A DNA stretch of 64,000 nucleotides from Rohdeia mirabilis (GTDB lineage Bacteria > Planctomycetota > UBA1135 > GCA-002686595): assembly GCA_007750655.1 (NCBI GenBank), contig CP036290.1:620001-684000 (forward strand), read 5' to 3'. The translations under genes were made by a program, and so were the position numbers. The notes beneath the pieces were generated by a model that was not told where the DNA came from, did no database searches, and worked only from the letters and a program-made list of their open reading frames with translations. Positions within the stretch are counted from its first letter, which is position 1; each line of letters starts with the position of its first letter. Below are positions 8,596-16,757 of this stretch, piece by piece.

Positions 8596-9216
8596 CTAGT
8601 TGCGGAAGGCGACGCGCGTCTTCGTCGACGCGCTGATCTCGGTCCCGTCCGTCAGCACCTGACGCAGGGTCAGATTGATCTGGACGCTCGAGCGATCGAT
8701 GTTGAACGAGAGGCCCTTCTCGTCGATCAGGACGTTGCCGTTGTCGTCCGCGTTGTTGCCGCCGAGCTCGTCGATCTGCATCTCGCTGACGTGCTTGCCC
8801 CAGACGAGCTTGAAGACGTCGGGCGTCTCGGGGTTGCGGTACCAGCTCACCATGGAGTCCTGCGTGTCCAGGGCGATGCGCTCGGGCTCGCTCCAGACCG
8901 TCTCGCCGTCCTCGACACCGAGCGACGTCTCGTAGTTGATCAGGTCGCTGTTGAAGGGCGCGCTGTTGGCGGGCAGCGTGCGCTCCTCGTTGGCGGCCAT
9001 CAGGGCCAGCGCGATCCGGTCGATCACCTGGTCGGCCAGCTGATCGAGCTCCTGCTGCTTGGCCGTGTGGTCACCCGCCTTGGACGCCGTGTTGATCAGC
9101 TGCGTCGCGTTGAACAGGAGGATCACGACCAGCGTGAACGCGATCAGGACCTCGAGCAGCGTGAAACCGCCGCCGTTCGTCGCGTTCCGACCCTCGATGT
9201 GGAGCACGGGCTTCAC
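8596..9216 (-). CDS. Prepilin-like protein (type IV pilin / pseudopilin)
   Basis: 206 aa. It starts at GTG, overlapping the TGA of the preceding gene (GTGA), so it is probably translationally coupled. The N-terminus carries the prepilin peptidase signature: a short leader ending in Gly, then Phe-Thr-Leu-Leu-Glu (GGGFTLLEVLIAFTLVVILL), with the conserved Glu at mature position 5 and a hydrophobic helix. A soluble domain of about 160 aa follows, with strands such as EMQIDELGGNNADDNGN, which may be a calcium-binding-like Asp/Asn loop. Expected to be processed by a PilD-type peptidase and assembled into a pilus or type II secretion pseudopilus. No pilus ATPase, PilC or secretin gene is in the window. 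Confidence 0.8.
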   Translation of the reverse strand: MKPVLHIEGRNATNGGGFTLLEVLIAFTLVVILLFNATQLINTASKAGDHTAKQQELDQLADQVIDRIALALMAANEERTLPANSAPFNSDLINYETSLGVEDGETVWSEPERIALDTQDSMVSWYRNPETPDVFKLVWGKHVSEMQIDELGGNNADDNGNVLIDEKGLSFNIDRSSVQINLTLRQVLTDGTEISASTKTRVAFRN

Positions 9217-9839
9217 TCCGGCGGCTCCACGAACATGGTCTGGATCGCGAACTGGTGCACCTGCCCCTGCGACTCCCACTCGACGATGATCTCGACCGGC
9301 AGCAGCGTGTAGCCGACGGTGACCGCGTCCTCGTCGATCTCGCCGTTCCCGTTCAGGTCGCGCGGAAGCCCGAGGCGCGGGTCCACCACGGTCTCGAAGA
9401 GGCCGGCAGCCTCTTTCGCCTCCGGCAGTCGCACGCGGCCGCACATGCCGTCGGCGTCGCCTTCGGGCACGGGCAGTCCGTCGACCGCGAAGTGCGGTCC
9501 GGGCGCGGTGCCCGGGCCCGCCGGGTCGTCCTCGGTGTCGCTGTTGTAGAGCTCGAAGACGCGGTGGAACGGCTCGATGCGCAGCAGCTCCAGCATCGCG
9601 CGGGCGGCCTCGCTGGCGCGCGCGCGCTCGCGCTGCAGAGGCCCGAGTTTGGAGGCCGAGGCCATCGTGCCGGTCACCATCGTCATGGCGATGGTCAGCA
9701 CCATCACCACGATCAGAACCTCGAGCATCGTGAAGCCGCGACGGCCTGCGCCGCGAGCGCGCGCCGTGTGGAGCGCGCTTCTTCCACGGATTCGGAGGCC
9801 TGCGTGCGGAGCAGGCTGGTGGCGGACGGGTGAGGACAT
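9213..9839 (-). CDS. Prepilin-like protein (type IV pilin / pseudopilin), first gene of the pilin set
   Basis: 208 aa. A long basic leader (about 35 aa) ends in RRGFTMLEVLIVVMVLTIAM, the type III prepilin cleavage motif with Glu at +5 and a hydrophobic alpha1 helix. The soluble part contains DLNGNGEIDEDAVTVG, which looks like a Ca-binding Asp-rich loop as found in GspG/GspH-like pseudopilins. It is the first gene of the minus-strand pilin set and overlaps the second prepilin gene by 4 nt. It probably initiates or decorates the filament. Assignment to a particular GspH/I/J class is not safe from sequence alone. Confidence 0.8.
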   Translation of the reverse strand: MSSPVRHQPAPHAGLRIRGRSALHTARARGAGRRGFTMLEVLIVVMVLTIAMTMVTGTMASASKLGPLQRERARASEAARAMLELLRIEPFHRVFELYNSDTEDDPAGPGTAPGPHFAVDGLPVPEGDADGMCGRVRLPEAKEAAGLFETVVDPRLGLPRDLNGNGEIDEDAVTVGYTLLPVEIIVEWESQGQVHQFAIQTMFVEPPE

Positions 9840-9894
9840 GGGATGGCCGGTCCTTCATCGTCGGCAGGCGTCGCTCCTGCTTGAGATCAATCCG

Positions 9895-9923
9895 TGTGAA
9901 CAGGCTTTCACGGCCACTACACT
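9895..9923 (+). promoter_or_regulatory. Possible sigma70-like promoter for dctP
   Basis: In the divergent gap between the pilin operon and dctP, a TGTGAA hexamer (9895-9900) and TACACT (9918-9923) are separated by 17 nt. The stretch is AT-richer than its surroundings. The match to TTGACA/TATAAT is weak, so this is a suggestion only. Confidence 0.25.
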
Positions 9924-9984
9924 GAGGGTCTCGCCCGGAACTTCTTTCCGACCCCCTCGAGACCGACGACCGACCAGAAGCAGG

Positions 9985-11172
9985 ATGAGCGACCACGAAC
10001 GGAACGGTGACACGACGCACGACGCACGCTCCACCGGCGCCGACAGCGCGAACGACCGTCGCAGGCTCGACCGCCGTTCCCTCCTGCGCCGCGGTGGTGC
10101 CGGTGCGGGCCTCGCGGCGCTGGCGGCCTGCGGAGGCTCGTCGGGGAACGGGGCCGGGCCCGCGGTCCACACGCGCCAGCGCGTGAGCTGGATGCTCACC
10201 TCGAGCTTCCCGTCCGCGTTGGACGCCATGTTCGGATCGGCGCAGCTGCTCGCCCGGCGATTGAAGGAGATGAGCGACGGCGCGTTCGTCGTGAGCGTTC
10301 ACCAGCCCGGCGAATACGTCCCCCCGTTCGAGGTGCTCGACGCGCTCCAGGACGGCACGGTCCAGGTCGGCCACACGGCGAGCTACTACTACAAGGGCAA
10401 GGTCGAAGCTCTGGCCTTCGACACCTGCGTGCCGTTCGGCCTTGCGCCGCGCCAACAGCAGGCCTGGTTGCACCAGGGCGGCGGCCGCGAGCTGATCGCC
10501 GAGATCTACGCCCAGTTCGGAGTCCTCGCCTTCCCCGGCGGGAACACGGGCGTGCAGATGGGCGGATGGTTCCGGGATCCGGTCGAGTCCGTGGCCGATC
10601 TCAAGGGCCTGCGCATGCGCATCCCCGGCTTCGGCGGCGACGTGATGCAGGCGCTCGGCGTCTCGGTGCAGAACATGCCCGGCGGCGAGATCTACACGTC
10701 GCTCGAGACCGCGCGCATCGACGCCACCGAGTGGGTGGGGCCGTACGACGACGAGAAGCTCGGCTTCTACAAGGCGGTCGAGAACTACTACTTCCCGGGC
10801 TGGTGGGAACCGGGGCCGGAGCTGACCTTCATGGTCGATCGCGCGCGCTTCGAAGCGCTGCCCTCGGCGTTCCGCAGCATGTTCGAGGTCGCGGTGCGCG
10901 AAGCCGCCGCCCACATGCAGCAGGTCTACGACGCCCAGAATCCGGCTGCGCTGAAGCGGCTCGTCGACGCGGGCGTGCAGGTCCGCCCGTTCACCCAGGA
11001 CCTGATGCGCGAGGCGCGCACGGCGACCGAGGACATGCTCTCGTCGAAGGCGGCCGCCGATCCGACCTACGCGCGCATCCTCGAGCCCTGGCGCGCGTTC
11101 CGCACGCGCTCGAACGCGTGGTTCCGCGGCGCCGAGCTGGCCTACGCGAACTTCGCCTATCCGCTGGACTGA
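9985..11172 (+). CDS. dctP: TRAP transporter substrate-binding lipoprotein (DctP family)
   Basis: 395 aa. The N-terminus has a twin-arginine-like motif (DRRSLLRRGG) followed by a hydrophobic core and a lipobox (ALAAC), so it is probably a Tat-exported, lipid-anchored binding protein. The mature part matches the DctP/TakP family: FGSAQLLARRLKEMSDGAFVV near the N-terminus, VADLKGLRMRIPG (the substrate-carboxylate-binding Arg region), EIYTSLETARIDATEWVGPYDD and a C-terminal helix with NAWFRGAE. The TakP-like features (YYFPGWWEPG) point to keto or other organic acids as ligand, which is inference. It faces the dctQ-dctM pair convergently, an arrangement that still supplies a full TRAP system. Confidence 0.88.
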   Translation: MSDHERNGDTTHDARSTGADSANDRRRLDRRSLLRRGGAGAGLAALAACGGSSGNGAGPAVHTRQRVSWMLTSSFPSALDAMFGSAQLLARRLKEMSDGAFVVSVHQPGEYVPPFEVLDALQDGTVQVGHTASYYYKGKVEALAFDTCVPFGLAPRQQQAWLHQGGGRELIAEIYAQFGVLAFPGGNTGVQMGGWFRDPVESVADLKGLRMRIPGFGGDVMQALGVSVQNMPGGEIYTSLETARIDATEWVGPYDDEKLGFYKAVENYYFPGWWEPGPELTFMVDRARFEALPSAFRSMFEVAVREAAAHMQQVYDAQNPAALKRLVDAGVQVRPFTQDLMREARTATEDMLSSKAAADPTYARILEPWRAFRTRSNAWFRGAELAYANFAYPLD

Positions 11173-11215
11173 CGCGCGCCGGCGGCTCTTCGGGCCACTC
11201 TCTGCGGGCCACTCT

Positions 11216-12562
11216 TCACGGCCGCGTGCCGCTCTGCAGCATCCCCGTCACCAGTTCGGGGAACAGCGCGACCATGGCCAGCACGAACAGCTGGATCCCG
11301 ATGAACGGCAGCGCTCCGCGATAGATGGCGCCCGTCGGCACCTCGCGCGGCGTGACGCCTCGCAGGTAGAAGAGCGAGAAGCCGAACGGCGGCGTCAGGA
11401 ACGACGTCTGCAGGTTCAGCGCCAGCAACACGCCGACCCAGACGCGCTCGGTGTCGCTGAAGCCGAGCTTCGTCATCGCGCTGCTGAGCAACGGGATGAC
11501 GATGAACGCGATCTCGAAGAAGTCGAGGAAGAAGCCGAGGCCGAAGACGACGAGGTTCGCGACGATCAGGAGTCCGACGCGTCCGCCCGGGAGCGACGTC
11601 AGCGAGCGCTGGATCCACTCGTCGCCGTGCAGGCCGCGGAACACCAGCGTGAACAGCGTCGCGCCGATCAAGAGCATCACGACCATCGCGGTCAGACGCA
11701 TCGTCTCGTGGGCCGTCTCGGACACGACGCCGCGCGTCAGGCGCCCCGAGATCCCGGCCAGGACCAGCGCACCGACCGAGCCCACGGCTCCCGCCTCGGT
11801 GGGGGACGCGAGGCCCGCGAAGATGCTCCCGAGGACGAGCGCGATCAGGACGAGCGGCGGCACCATCACGCGCAGCACGCGACCTGAGAGTTCGCTGCGG
11901 CTCGCGGGCAGCTCCTCCTTCGGCAGCGCCGGTGCCCACGTCGGCCGCAGGCGCGCGATCACGAGGACGTAGATTCCGTACAGGAGCGCGAGCGACAGAC
12001 CGGGCACCAACGCGCCGCGGAACAGGTCGCCGACGCCGACGCCCATCTGATCGCCCAGCACCACCAGCACCACCGAGGGCGGCACGATCTGACCCAGGGT
12101 GCCGGAGGCCGCGATGACGCCCGTGGCGAGCTCGGCCTTGTAGCCGTAGCGCAGCATGATCGGCAGCGAGATCATGCCCATCGCCACGACCGACGCGCCG
12201 ACGACGCCGGTGGCCGCGGCGAGCAGCGTGCCCACGATCACGACCGCGAGCGCCAGTCCGCCGCGCCGCGCGCCGAAGATCAGCCCGACGGTGTGCAGCA
12301 GATCCTCGGCCAGACGCGAACGCTGCAGCGTCGTGCCCATGAAGATGAAGAACGGCACCGCCATCAGCACCTGGTTCGACATCACGCCGAAGACGCGCGA
12401 CGGGAAGGCACCCAGGATCCCGACCGGGAAGACGTCGAGCTCGACGCCGATCCAGGCGAACGCGAGCGCGCTCCCGGCCAACGAGAACGCGACCGGATAG
12501 CCCAGGAAGATCAGGACGAAGGCCGCGAGGAACAGCGCGGGACCGAGCCACTCGTACTCCAT
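11216..12562 (-). CDS. dctM: TRAP transporter large permease (DctM)
   Basis: 448 aa, the usual length. Repeated hydrophobic segments give roughly 12-14 TM helices. Family motifs are visible: GYPVAFSLAG near the N-terminus, VPFFIFMG, GASVVAMGMISLPIMLRYGY, ASGTLGQIVPPS and, in the second half, ASPTEAGAVG and LTPPFGFSLFYLRGV. These are the Na-site and helical-hairpin signatures of the ion transporter superfamily. It imports substrate with a sodium gradient together with DctQ and the DctP-type binding protein. It lies 13 nt downstream of dctQ on the same strand. Confidence 0.92.
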   Translation of the reverse strand: MEYEWLGPALFLAAFVLIFLGYPVAFSLAGSALAFAWIGVELDVFPVGILGAFPSRVFGVMSNQVLMAVPFFIFMGTTLQRSRLAEDLLHTVGLIFGARRGGLALAVVIVGTLLAAATGVVGASVVAMGMISLPIMLRYGYKAELATGVIAASGTLGQIVPPSVVLVVLGDQMGVGVGDLFRGALVPGLSLALLYGIYVLVIARLRPTWAPALPKEELPASRSELSGRVLRVMVPPLVLIALVLGSIFAGLASPTEAGAVGSVGALVLAGISGRLTRGVVSETAHETMRLTAMVVMLLIGATLFTLVFRGLHGDEWIQRSLTSLPGGRVGLLIVANLVVFGLGFFLDFFEIAFIVIPLLSSAMTKLGFSDTERVWVGVLLALNLQTSFLTPPFGFSLFYLRGVTPREVPTGAIYRGALPFIGIQLFVLAMVALFPELVTGMLQSGTRP

Positions 12563-12575
12563 CAGGCGGCTCCGC

Positions 12576-13223
12576 TCATCGCGCGAGTTCCTCGTCGGTC
12601 CGGTCCGCGCTGCCTCGATCCACGTGACTGGGCGGCAGGTCCATCAGGGCTGCCGGGACGCCCACGAGCGCCGCCGCGTGCTTGATGCACTGCGCGACGC
12701 CCTGCAGGAACAGCAGCCCGAGCGCGACCAGGATCAGCGTCTTCACCGGATAGCGCGGCAGGCCGCCGGGATCGGGCGAGCCCTCCGAGATCGACCACGA
12801 ACGCGCCACGTAGTCCCAGGACTCGACGAATCCGAAGACGCAGAAGGGCAGCACGAACAAAAGTCCGCCGACCAGGTCGATCCAGTGGCGCCCGCGCACG
12901 CCGAAACGCCCGAACAGGGCGTCGACGCGCACGTGTGCACCGCGCAACAGCGTCACCGGCGCGCCGAGCAGGAACACGAACGCGAACAGGTACCACTGGC
13001 CCTCGACGAGGGCGGCGCTCGACCAGGACGTGCCCAGGTGGCGATCGGTGATGGCCGTGATCGCGGCGGCGACGGCCAGGCCGATCATCGGCAGCGTGGC
13101 CCAGGCGGCCAGTGCGCCGACCGCGCGACTCAGGGCGTCGATCGCTCCGCTCGTGCGCAGAGCGAGTCGCCACGGGGCGCCGATCGCGCCGCCGCGCGCG
13201 GTGGGGGGGACGTCGAGGGACAT
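12576..13223 (-). CDS. dctQ: TRAP transporter small permease (DctQ)
   Basis: 215 aa with four predicted TM helices (about 34-58, 80-98, 117-140, 163-183) and the family-like segment LRGAHVRVDALFGRFGVRGRHWIDLVG. That segment corresponds to the conserved 'hv.vd.l' region of DctQ. The start ATG at complement 13223 was chosen because the upstream in-frame extension is basic and non-conserved in character. It partners with the large permease encoded immediately downstream. The C-terminal tail is longer than usual. Confidence 0.85.
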   Translation of the reverse strand: MSLDVPPTARGGAIGAPWRLALRTSGAIDALSRAVGALAAWATLPMIGLAVAAAITAITDRHLGTSWSSAALVEGQWYLFAFVFLLGAPVTLLRGAHVRVDALFGRFGVRGRHWIDLVGGLLFVLPFCVFGFVESWDYVARSWSISEGSPDPGGLPRYPVKTLILVALGLLFLQGVAQCIKHAAALVGVPAALMDLPPSHVDRGSADRTDEELAR

Positions 13224-13291
13224 GCGGAGGGCAGGGTACCGCGAGCGATCCGGCGCGCCGCACGAAACGCGGCAGCCGCTACCGTGTGGCG

Positions 13292-13804
13292 ATGAACCGG
13301 ATCCGCCACCTCCTTGTCGCCGCGGCCGGTGTGCTCGCCGTGGCCTGCGCTCCAACGCCCGTCGTGGCGACCGGCGTGCTCGCGGGGCTGGCGCAATCCG
13401 ACGCCATGACGATCCACGCGCTGTACCCGTACCTGGTTAGGAACGAGGACGGCCAACCGGTCGACGACGACAGCGAGACGTTCCACGGCTACCGGATCCT
13501 CGGCTCGGCCGACGTGGACGACCCGTCCCGGCGCGACCTGTTGGTGCGGCTCGTCGAGCGCGGCATCGAGGATTCCGATGGACGCGTGGCCGCCTGCTTC
13601 AATCCGCGCCACGGCCTCTCGATCGTGGTGGACGGCCAGGTGACCGACCTCGTGATCTGCTTCGAGTGTCACTCGATGAGCGTCTACGAGGACGGCGTCG
13701 AGGTCGCGGGCCACCTGACCGCGAGGGGCCTTGCGCCGCAGGTGACCGCGCTGTTCGAGGAGGCCGGGCTCACGATCCACAGGGACGAGGAAGACGAGGA
13801 ATGA
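13292..13804 (+). CDS. Small lipoprotein of unknown function with CxxC pair
   Basis: 170 aa. A signal peptide ends in a lipobox (LAVAC, Cys about residue 19). The mature domain has FHGYRILGSADVDD, then VAACFNPRHGLSIVVDGQ and DLVICFECHSMSVYEDG. The CFNPRHG and ICFEC blocks are reminiscent of a widespread uncharacterised planctomycete/verrucomicrobial family. I do not recognise a function. It overlaps the GNAT gene by 4 nt (ATGA), so the two are co-translated. The CFECH string matches a haem c motif, but a single motif buried in this context is more likely a metal or structural CxxC. Confidence 0.65.
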   Translation: MNRIRHLLVAAAGVLAVACAPTPVVATGVLAGLAQSDAMTIHALYPYLVRNEDGQPVDDDSETFHGYRILGSADVDDPSRRDLLVRLVERGIEDSDGRVAACFNPRHGLSIVVDGQVTDLVICFECHSMSVYEDGVEVAGHLTARGLAPQVTALFEEAGLTIHRDEEDEE

Positions 13805-14295
13805 GCGCGCTGCCCGAGGGCTTCGTCCTGCGCCCGGTGCGCGACGCCGACGCGCGCGGGCTGCAGGAGCTGATCGGTCTGTGCTTCGCGGACTACCCCG
13901 GCTGCGTGCTCGACGTGCCGAACGAGGAACCCGGCCTGCGCACCCCGGCCACGTCGTTCGAGGCCATGTGGGTCGTCGAACGCGCGTCCGACGGCCTCGT
14001 CGCCGGCTGCATCGCCGCGGCCGCACGCACCGGTGCGACGCCGCCCCACGCCGAGCTGAAGAAGCTCTACGTGCATCCGACCTGTCGCGGCGCTGGCCTC
14101 GCGCGGCCGCTGATCGAGACCATGCACGCCTGGGCGCACGAGCACGGTCTCGCGCGGCTCGAGCTGTGGAGCGACACGAAGTTCACCCGCGCGCACGGCG
14201 TCTACGAGCACTTCGGCTACCGCCCGACCGGAGCGGTGCGCGAACTCCACGACGTGTCGCTGACGGCCGAGTACCACTTCGTGCGCGAGGCGTGA
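13801..14295 (+). CDS. GNAT-family N-acetyltransferase
   Basis: 164 aa. The fold signature is clear: FVLRPVRDADARGLQELIG at the N-terminus (strand 1/helix 1), then the acetyl-CoA pyrophosphate-binding motif A ELKKLYVHPTCRGAGLARPLI (R-G-x-G-L-A) and the C-terminal VYEHFGYRPTGAVREL (motif B). The substrate is not predictable. Translation is probably coupled to the upstream lipoprotein gene. Confidence 0.88.
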   Translation: MSALPEGFVLRPVRDADARGLQELIGLCFADYPGCVLDVPNEEPGLRTPATSFEAMWVVERASDGLVAGCIAAAARTGATPPHAELKKLYVHPTCRGAGLARPLIETMHAWAHEHGLARLELWSDTKFTRAHGVYEHFGYRPTGAVRELHDVSLTAEYHFVREA

Positions 14296-14302
14296 AGCGT
14301 GA

Positions 14303-14322
14303 GGCGCGAGTCGTGTCGCGCC
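14303..14322. terminator. Bidirectional hairpin between convergent genes
   Basis: A perfect 7-bp stem (GGCGCGA with TCGCGCC) and a 6-nt loop sit in the 35-nt gap between the convergent acetyltransferase and DCC-protein genes. It is a plausible shared terminator without a clear T-tract. Confidence 0.45.
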
Positions 14323-14330
14323 ATTCGCCG

Positions 14331-14831
14331 TCAGAGGAAACGTTCCGCTTCGTCCGGCCGCGGCAAACGGCAGCTCTCGCGCACGCCGAACAGGCGGTAG
14401 CGGTGGCGCGCGATGAAGCGGTACACAGCGTCGCGCACGGGCCGCGGGATCGCGCGGAACACGACCGCCCAACGCCACGGAGCGCGCAGATGGCGCGCGA
14501 TCCGCAGGGCCGCCTCCGACCGCGCGTGCACCCCGTCCGCGTCCACCAGGAGCACGCTGTCCGGCAGCTTCGACGCGTCCGTCACGCCCGCCGCTCGCAG
14601 CACGCGCTCGGCCCCCGGCGTCCCCAGCGCCGCGAAACGCAGCTCGCCCAGTCGGTCGCGCTCGAGCACGAAACGCACCGTCGCGTCGCACAGGTTGCAG
14701 ACGCCGTCGAACAGCATCGTCGGCACGGGGGGCGTCGCCGTGTCGGCGCTCGAGGGCGCGTCACGGGCGTTGGGATCGGTGCCCCGGGTCGGATCGGGGT
14801 GCTGTGGCGACGAAGGTTCGATGGGCGACAC
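14331..14831 (-). CDS. DCC-family thiol-disulfide oxidoreductase (DUF393)
   Basis: 166 aa. After a Pro/Asp-rich N-terminal extension of about 37 residues, the core begins MLFDGVCNLCDATVRFVLERD. The D-x-x-C-x-x-C motif gives the DCC family its name and probably forms a redox-active disulfide. Later blocks SEAALRIARHLRAPWRW and VRDAVYRFIARHRYRLFG are family hallmarks. The GTG at complement 14831 gives the long form; an internal ATG at the core start would give about 129 aa, closer to the family norm. Role: probable cytoplasmic or membrane-associated redox protein. Confidence 0.85.
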   Translation of the reverse strand: MSPIEPSSPQHPDPTRGTDPNARDAPSSADTATPPVPTMLFDGVCNLCDATVRFVLERDRLGELRFAALGTPGAERVLRAAGVTDASKLPDSVLLVDADGVHARSEAALRIARHLRAPWRWAVVFRAIPRPVRDAVYRFIARHRYRLFGVRESCRLPRPDEAERFL

Positions 14832-14929
14832 GCTACCGGGTTCGTGGGACGCGCGCAGGTCCGGCGCGACCCTCGCGCTGCCGGTTCTCGCGCGCGCCCC
14901 GCCCGGACCGAGCCGCTATCATCGCCGCG

Positions 14930-16129
14930 ATGAGCTCCGCCACCCTCGATCCCGCGCGCGCCGAAGCGATCCTCGCCGCACTCGACACCTCCGGCGACCT
15001 GCCCGCCGCGCCCGGCGCCGCCGACCACGAACGGCGTCGCGCGCGGCTCACGACCTTGCTCGAGGAGGCCGGCGCCGACGCCCTGTTCGTCGAACCCGGC
15101 GCCACCGCGCGCTATCTCGCCGGACTCGAGTGGCGCCCCTCCGAGCGACTCTTCGGCGCCGTCGTCACCCGCGGTGGCGAGGTCCTGGTCGTCGCGCCCA
15201 GCTTCGAACGCGACGTGCTCGAGCGCGTCCTCCCGTCGGGCGCCGCGCTGGTCCTGTGGGACGAGCACGAGTACGGCTACGCCGAGCTGGCGATCGAACT
15301 GGCCGCGCGCGAGGTGGGGACCCTGCTCGTCGATCCCGGAGTGCGCACGCTCCTGACCGACCGACTCGCCCCCGCGTTCGACGGCGACCTGCGCTCGGGT
15401 GCCGACGTCGTGCGCCGACTGCGCGCGGTGAAGGATGCGGGCGAACTCGCGATCATGGATGCGGCCCAGGGCTTGACGAAGCGCGCGATCGGGCACGTCG
15501 CCGCGCACGTCGAACCCGGCATGACCTGCGCCCAGGTCGCCGCGCTCATGCACGCGGCCCAACGGAAGCTCGGCCTCGAGAACACCTGGGACCTGACGCT
15601 GGTCGGACCCGACGCCGCCGATCCGCACGGGCACACGAACGAGACCGAGATCGCGGCGGGGGACCTGCTCCTGTGCGACACGGGCGGCACGCTGCTCGGC
15701 TACCACTCCGACTGCACGCGCACGTGGGTGGTCGGCGAACCGAAGGCGTCCACGATCGGCGACTACCGACGCGCCTGGGACACGGTGTTCGCGGCTCAGG
15801 ACGCGGCGCTCGCAGCCTTCCGCGCCGGACAACCCTGCGGCGGCGTCGACCGCGCGGCGCGAGCGGTGATCGAGAAGGCCGGCTACGGCGACGGGTACAC
15901 AGCGTTCAGCCACCGCCTCGGACACGGCATCGGCACCGAGATCCACGAGCCGCCCTACTGCGACGGCGGCAGCGACGTGCCGCTCGAAGTGGGCATGTGC
16001 TTCTCGAACGAGCCGGGCATCTACCTCGCCGGAAAGTTCGGACTGCGCATCGAGGACATCGTGCAGGTCACCGCGGACGGTGCTCGGACGTTCGGTCCGC
16101 GGCAGCGCAGCGTCGAAGCTCCTTTCTGA
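14930..16129 (+). CDS. M24-family metallopeptidase (Xaa-Pro aminopeptidase-like)
   Basis: 399 aa, usual for prolidase/aminopeptidase P-like proteins. It has an N-terminal creatinase-like domain (about 1-165) and a C-terminal pita-bread domain. All five metal ligands can be seen: D250 and D261 (DTGG...HSDCTRTW), H332 (HRLGHGIG), E361 (FSNEPGIY) and E375 (RIEDIV). It should cleave Xaa-Pro bonds with two Mn or Co ions, in the cytoplasm, as no signal peptide is seen. It overlaps the metallophosphoesterase gene at TGATG. Context with the nearby S9 peptidase suggests proline-peptide catabolism. Confidence 0.9.
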   Translation: MSSATLDPARAEAILAALDTSGDLPAAPGAADHERRRARLTTLLEEAGADALFVEPGATARYLAGLEWRPSERLFGAVVTRGGEVLVVAPSFERDVLERVLPSGAALVLWDEHEYGYAELAIELAAREVGTLLVDPGVRTLLTDRLAPAFDGDLRSGADVVRRLRAVKDAGELAIMDAAQGLTKRAIGHVAAHVEPGMTCAQVAALMHAAQRKLGLENTWDLTLVGPDAADPHGHTNETEIAAGDLLLCDTGGTLLGYHSDCTRTWVVGEPKASTIGDYRRAWDTVFAAQDAALAAFRAGQPCGGVDRAARAVIEKAGYGDGYTAFSHRLGHGIGTEIHEPPYCDGGSDVPLEVGMCFSNEPGIYLAGKFGLRIEDIVQVTADGARTFGPRQRSVEAPF

Positions 16130-16641
16130 TGCGGGCCCGGGCACGGCTCGCAGCGACGATGCAGAAGTCGAAACCCATGGCGCTCGGCGTGATCTCCGAC
16201 ACGCACGGTTCGGTGCGCCCCGAGGCGCTCGAGGCGTTGCGCGGCTGCGAGCGCATCGTCCACGCGGGTGACATCGGTGGAGCGGACGTGCTGTCCGAGC
16301 TGGCGACGGTCGCGCCGATCACAGCCGTGCGCGGCAACAACGATCGGGGGGCCTGGGCCGACGACGTGCCGCACGAGCGCGTGATCGAGTTCGGCGGCTT
16401 CTCGGTCTACGTCGTGCACGAGCCGGCCCACGTTCCCGACGACGTGGTGGCGCGCGGCTACGACGTGGTGGTCACCGGCCACACCCATCGCCCGTCGATC
16501 GAGCGGCGCGACGGCGTCCTGTTCGTGAATCCCGGCTCGGCGGGCCCGCGGCGCTTCACCCTGCCGGTGACGCTCGCGCGGCTGTGGGTCGCGGACGGCG
16601 CGCTCGAGAGCGAACTGGTCGAGATCGTGCCGCCGGCCTGA
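16129..16641 (+). CDS. YfcE/MJ0936-type metallophosphoesterase
   Basis: 170 aa from the ATG that overlaps the previous stop (TGATG). Internal ATGs at 16159 and 16177 give forms closer to the family start. The calcineurin-like motifs are complete: GVISDTHG (D-x-H), HAGDIGG (GDxxG), VRGNNDRG (GNHD variant GNND), VVHEPAH and VTGHTHRP (GHTH). It ends with NPGSAGPRR, the signature of the small YfcE-like class, which hydrolyses phosphodiesters with Mn. The in vivo substrate is unknown. Confidence 0.88.
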   Translation: MRARARLAATMQKSKPMALGVISDTHGSVRPEALEALRGCERIVHAGDIGGADVLSELATVAPITAVRGNNDRGAWADDVPHERVIEFGGFSVYVVHEPAHVPDDVVARGYDVVVTGHTHRPSIERRDGVLFVNPGSAGPRRFTLPVTLARLWVADGALESELVEIVPPA

Positions 16642-16757
16642 AGCGGCGGCACGCACCGGACGCTCGCGTCGACGGCCTCCGCACCCGCCCGACCTCGCCG
16701 CGCACCTTTCGCGACCGACGCCGCGGCGGACCTCGGGCCTTCCGCGATACTGCGCCG

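Noticed and set aside
908..9312. Very long plus-strand ORFs (692, 1092 and 973 aa) opposite the pilin and HEAT genes
   Set aside because: They are composition shadows: Arg/Gly/Asp-rich, without domains, and exactly antisense to genes with clear pilin, signal-peptide and repeat motifs.
13661..13675. Haem c motif CFECH in the 170-aa lipoprotein
   Set aside because: A lone CxxCH in a conserved ICFEC block of an otherwise non-cytochrome protein; the His is probably coincidental.
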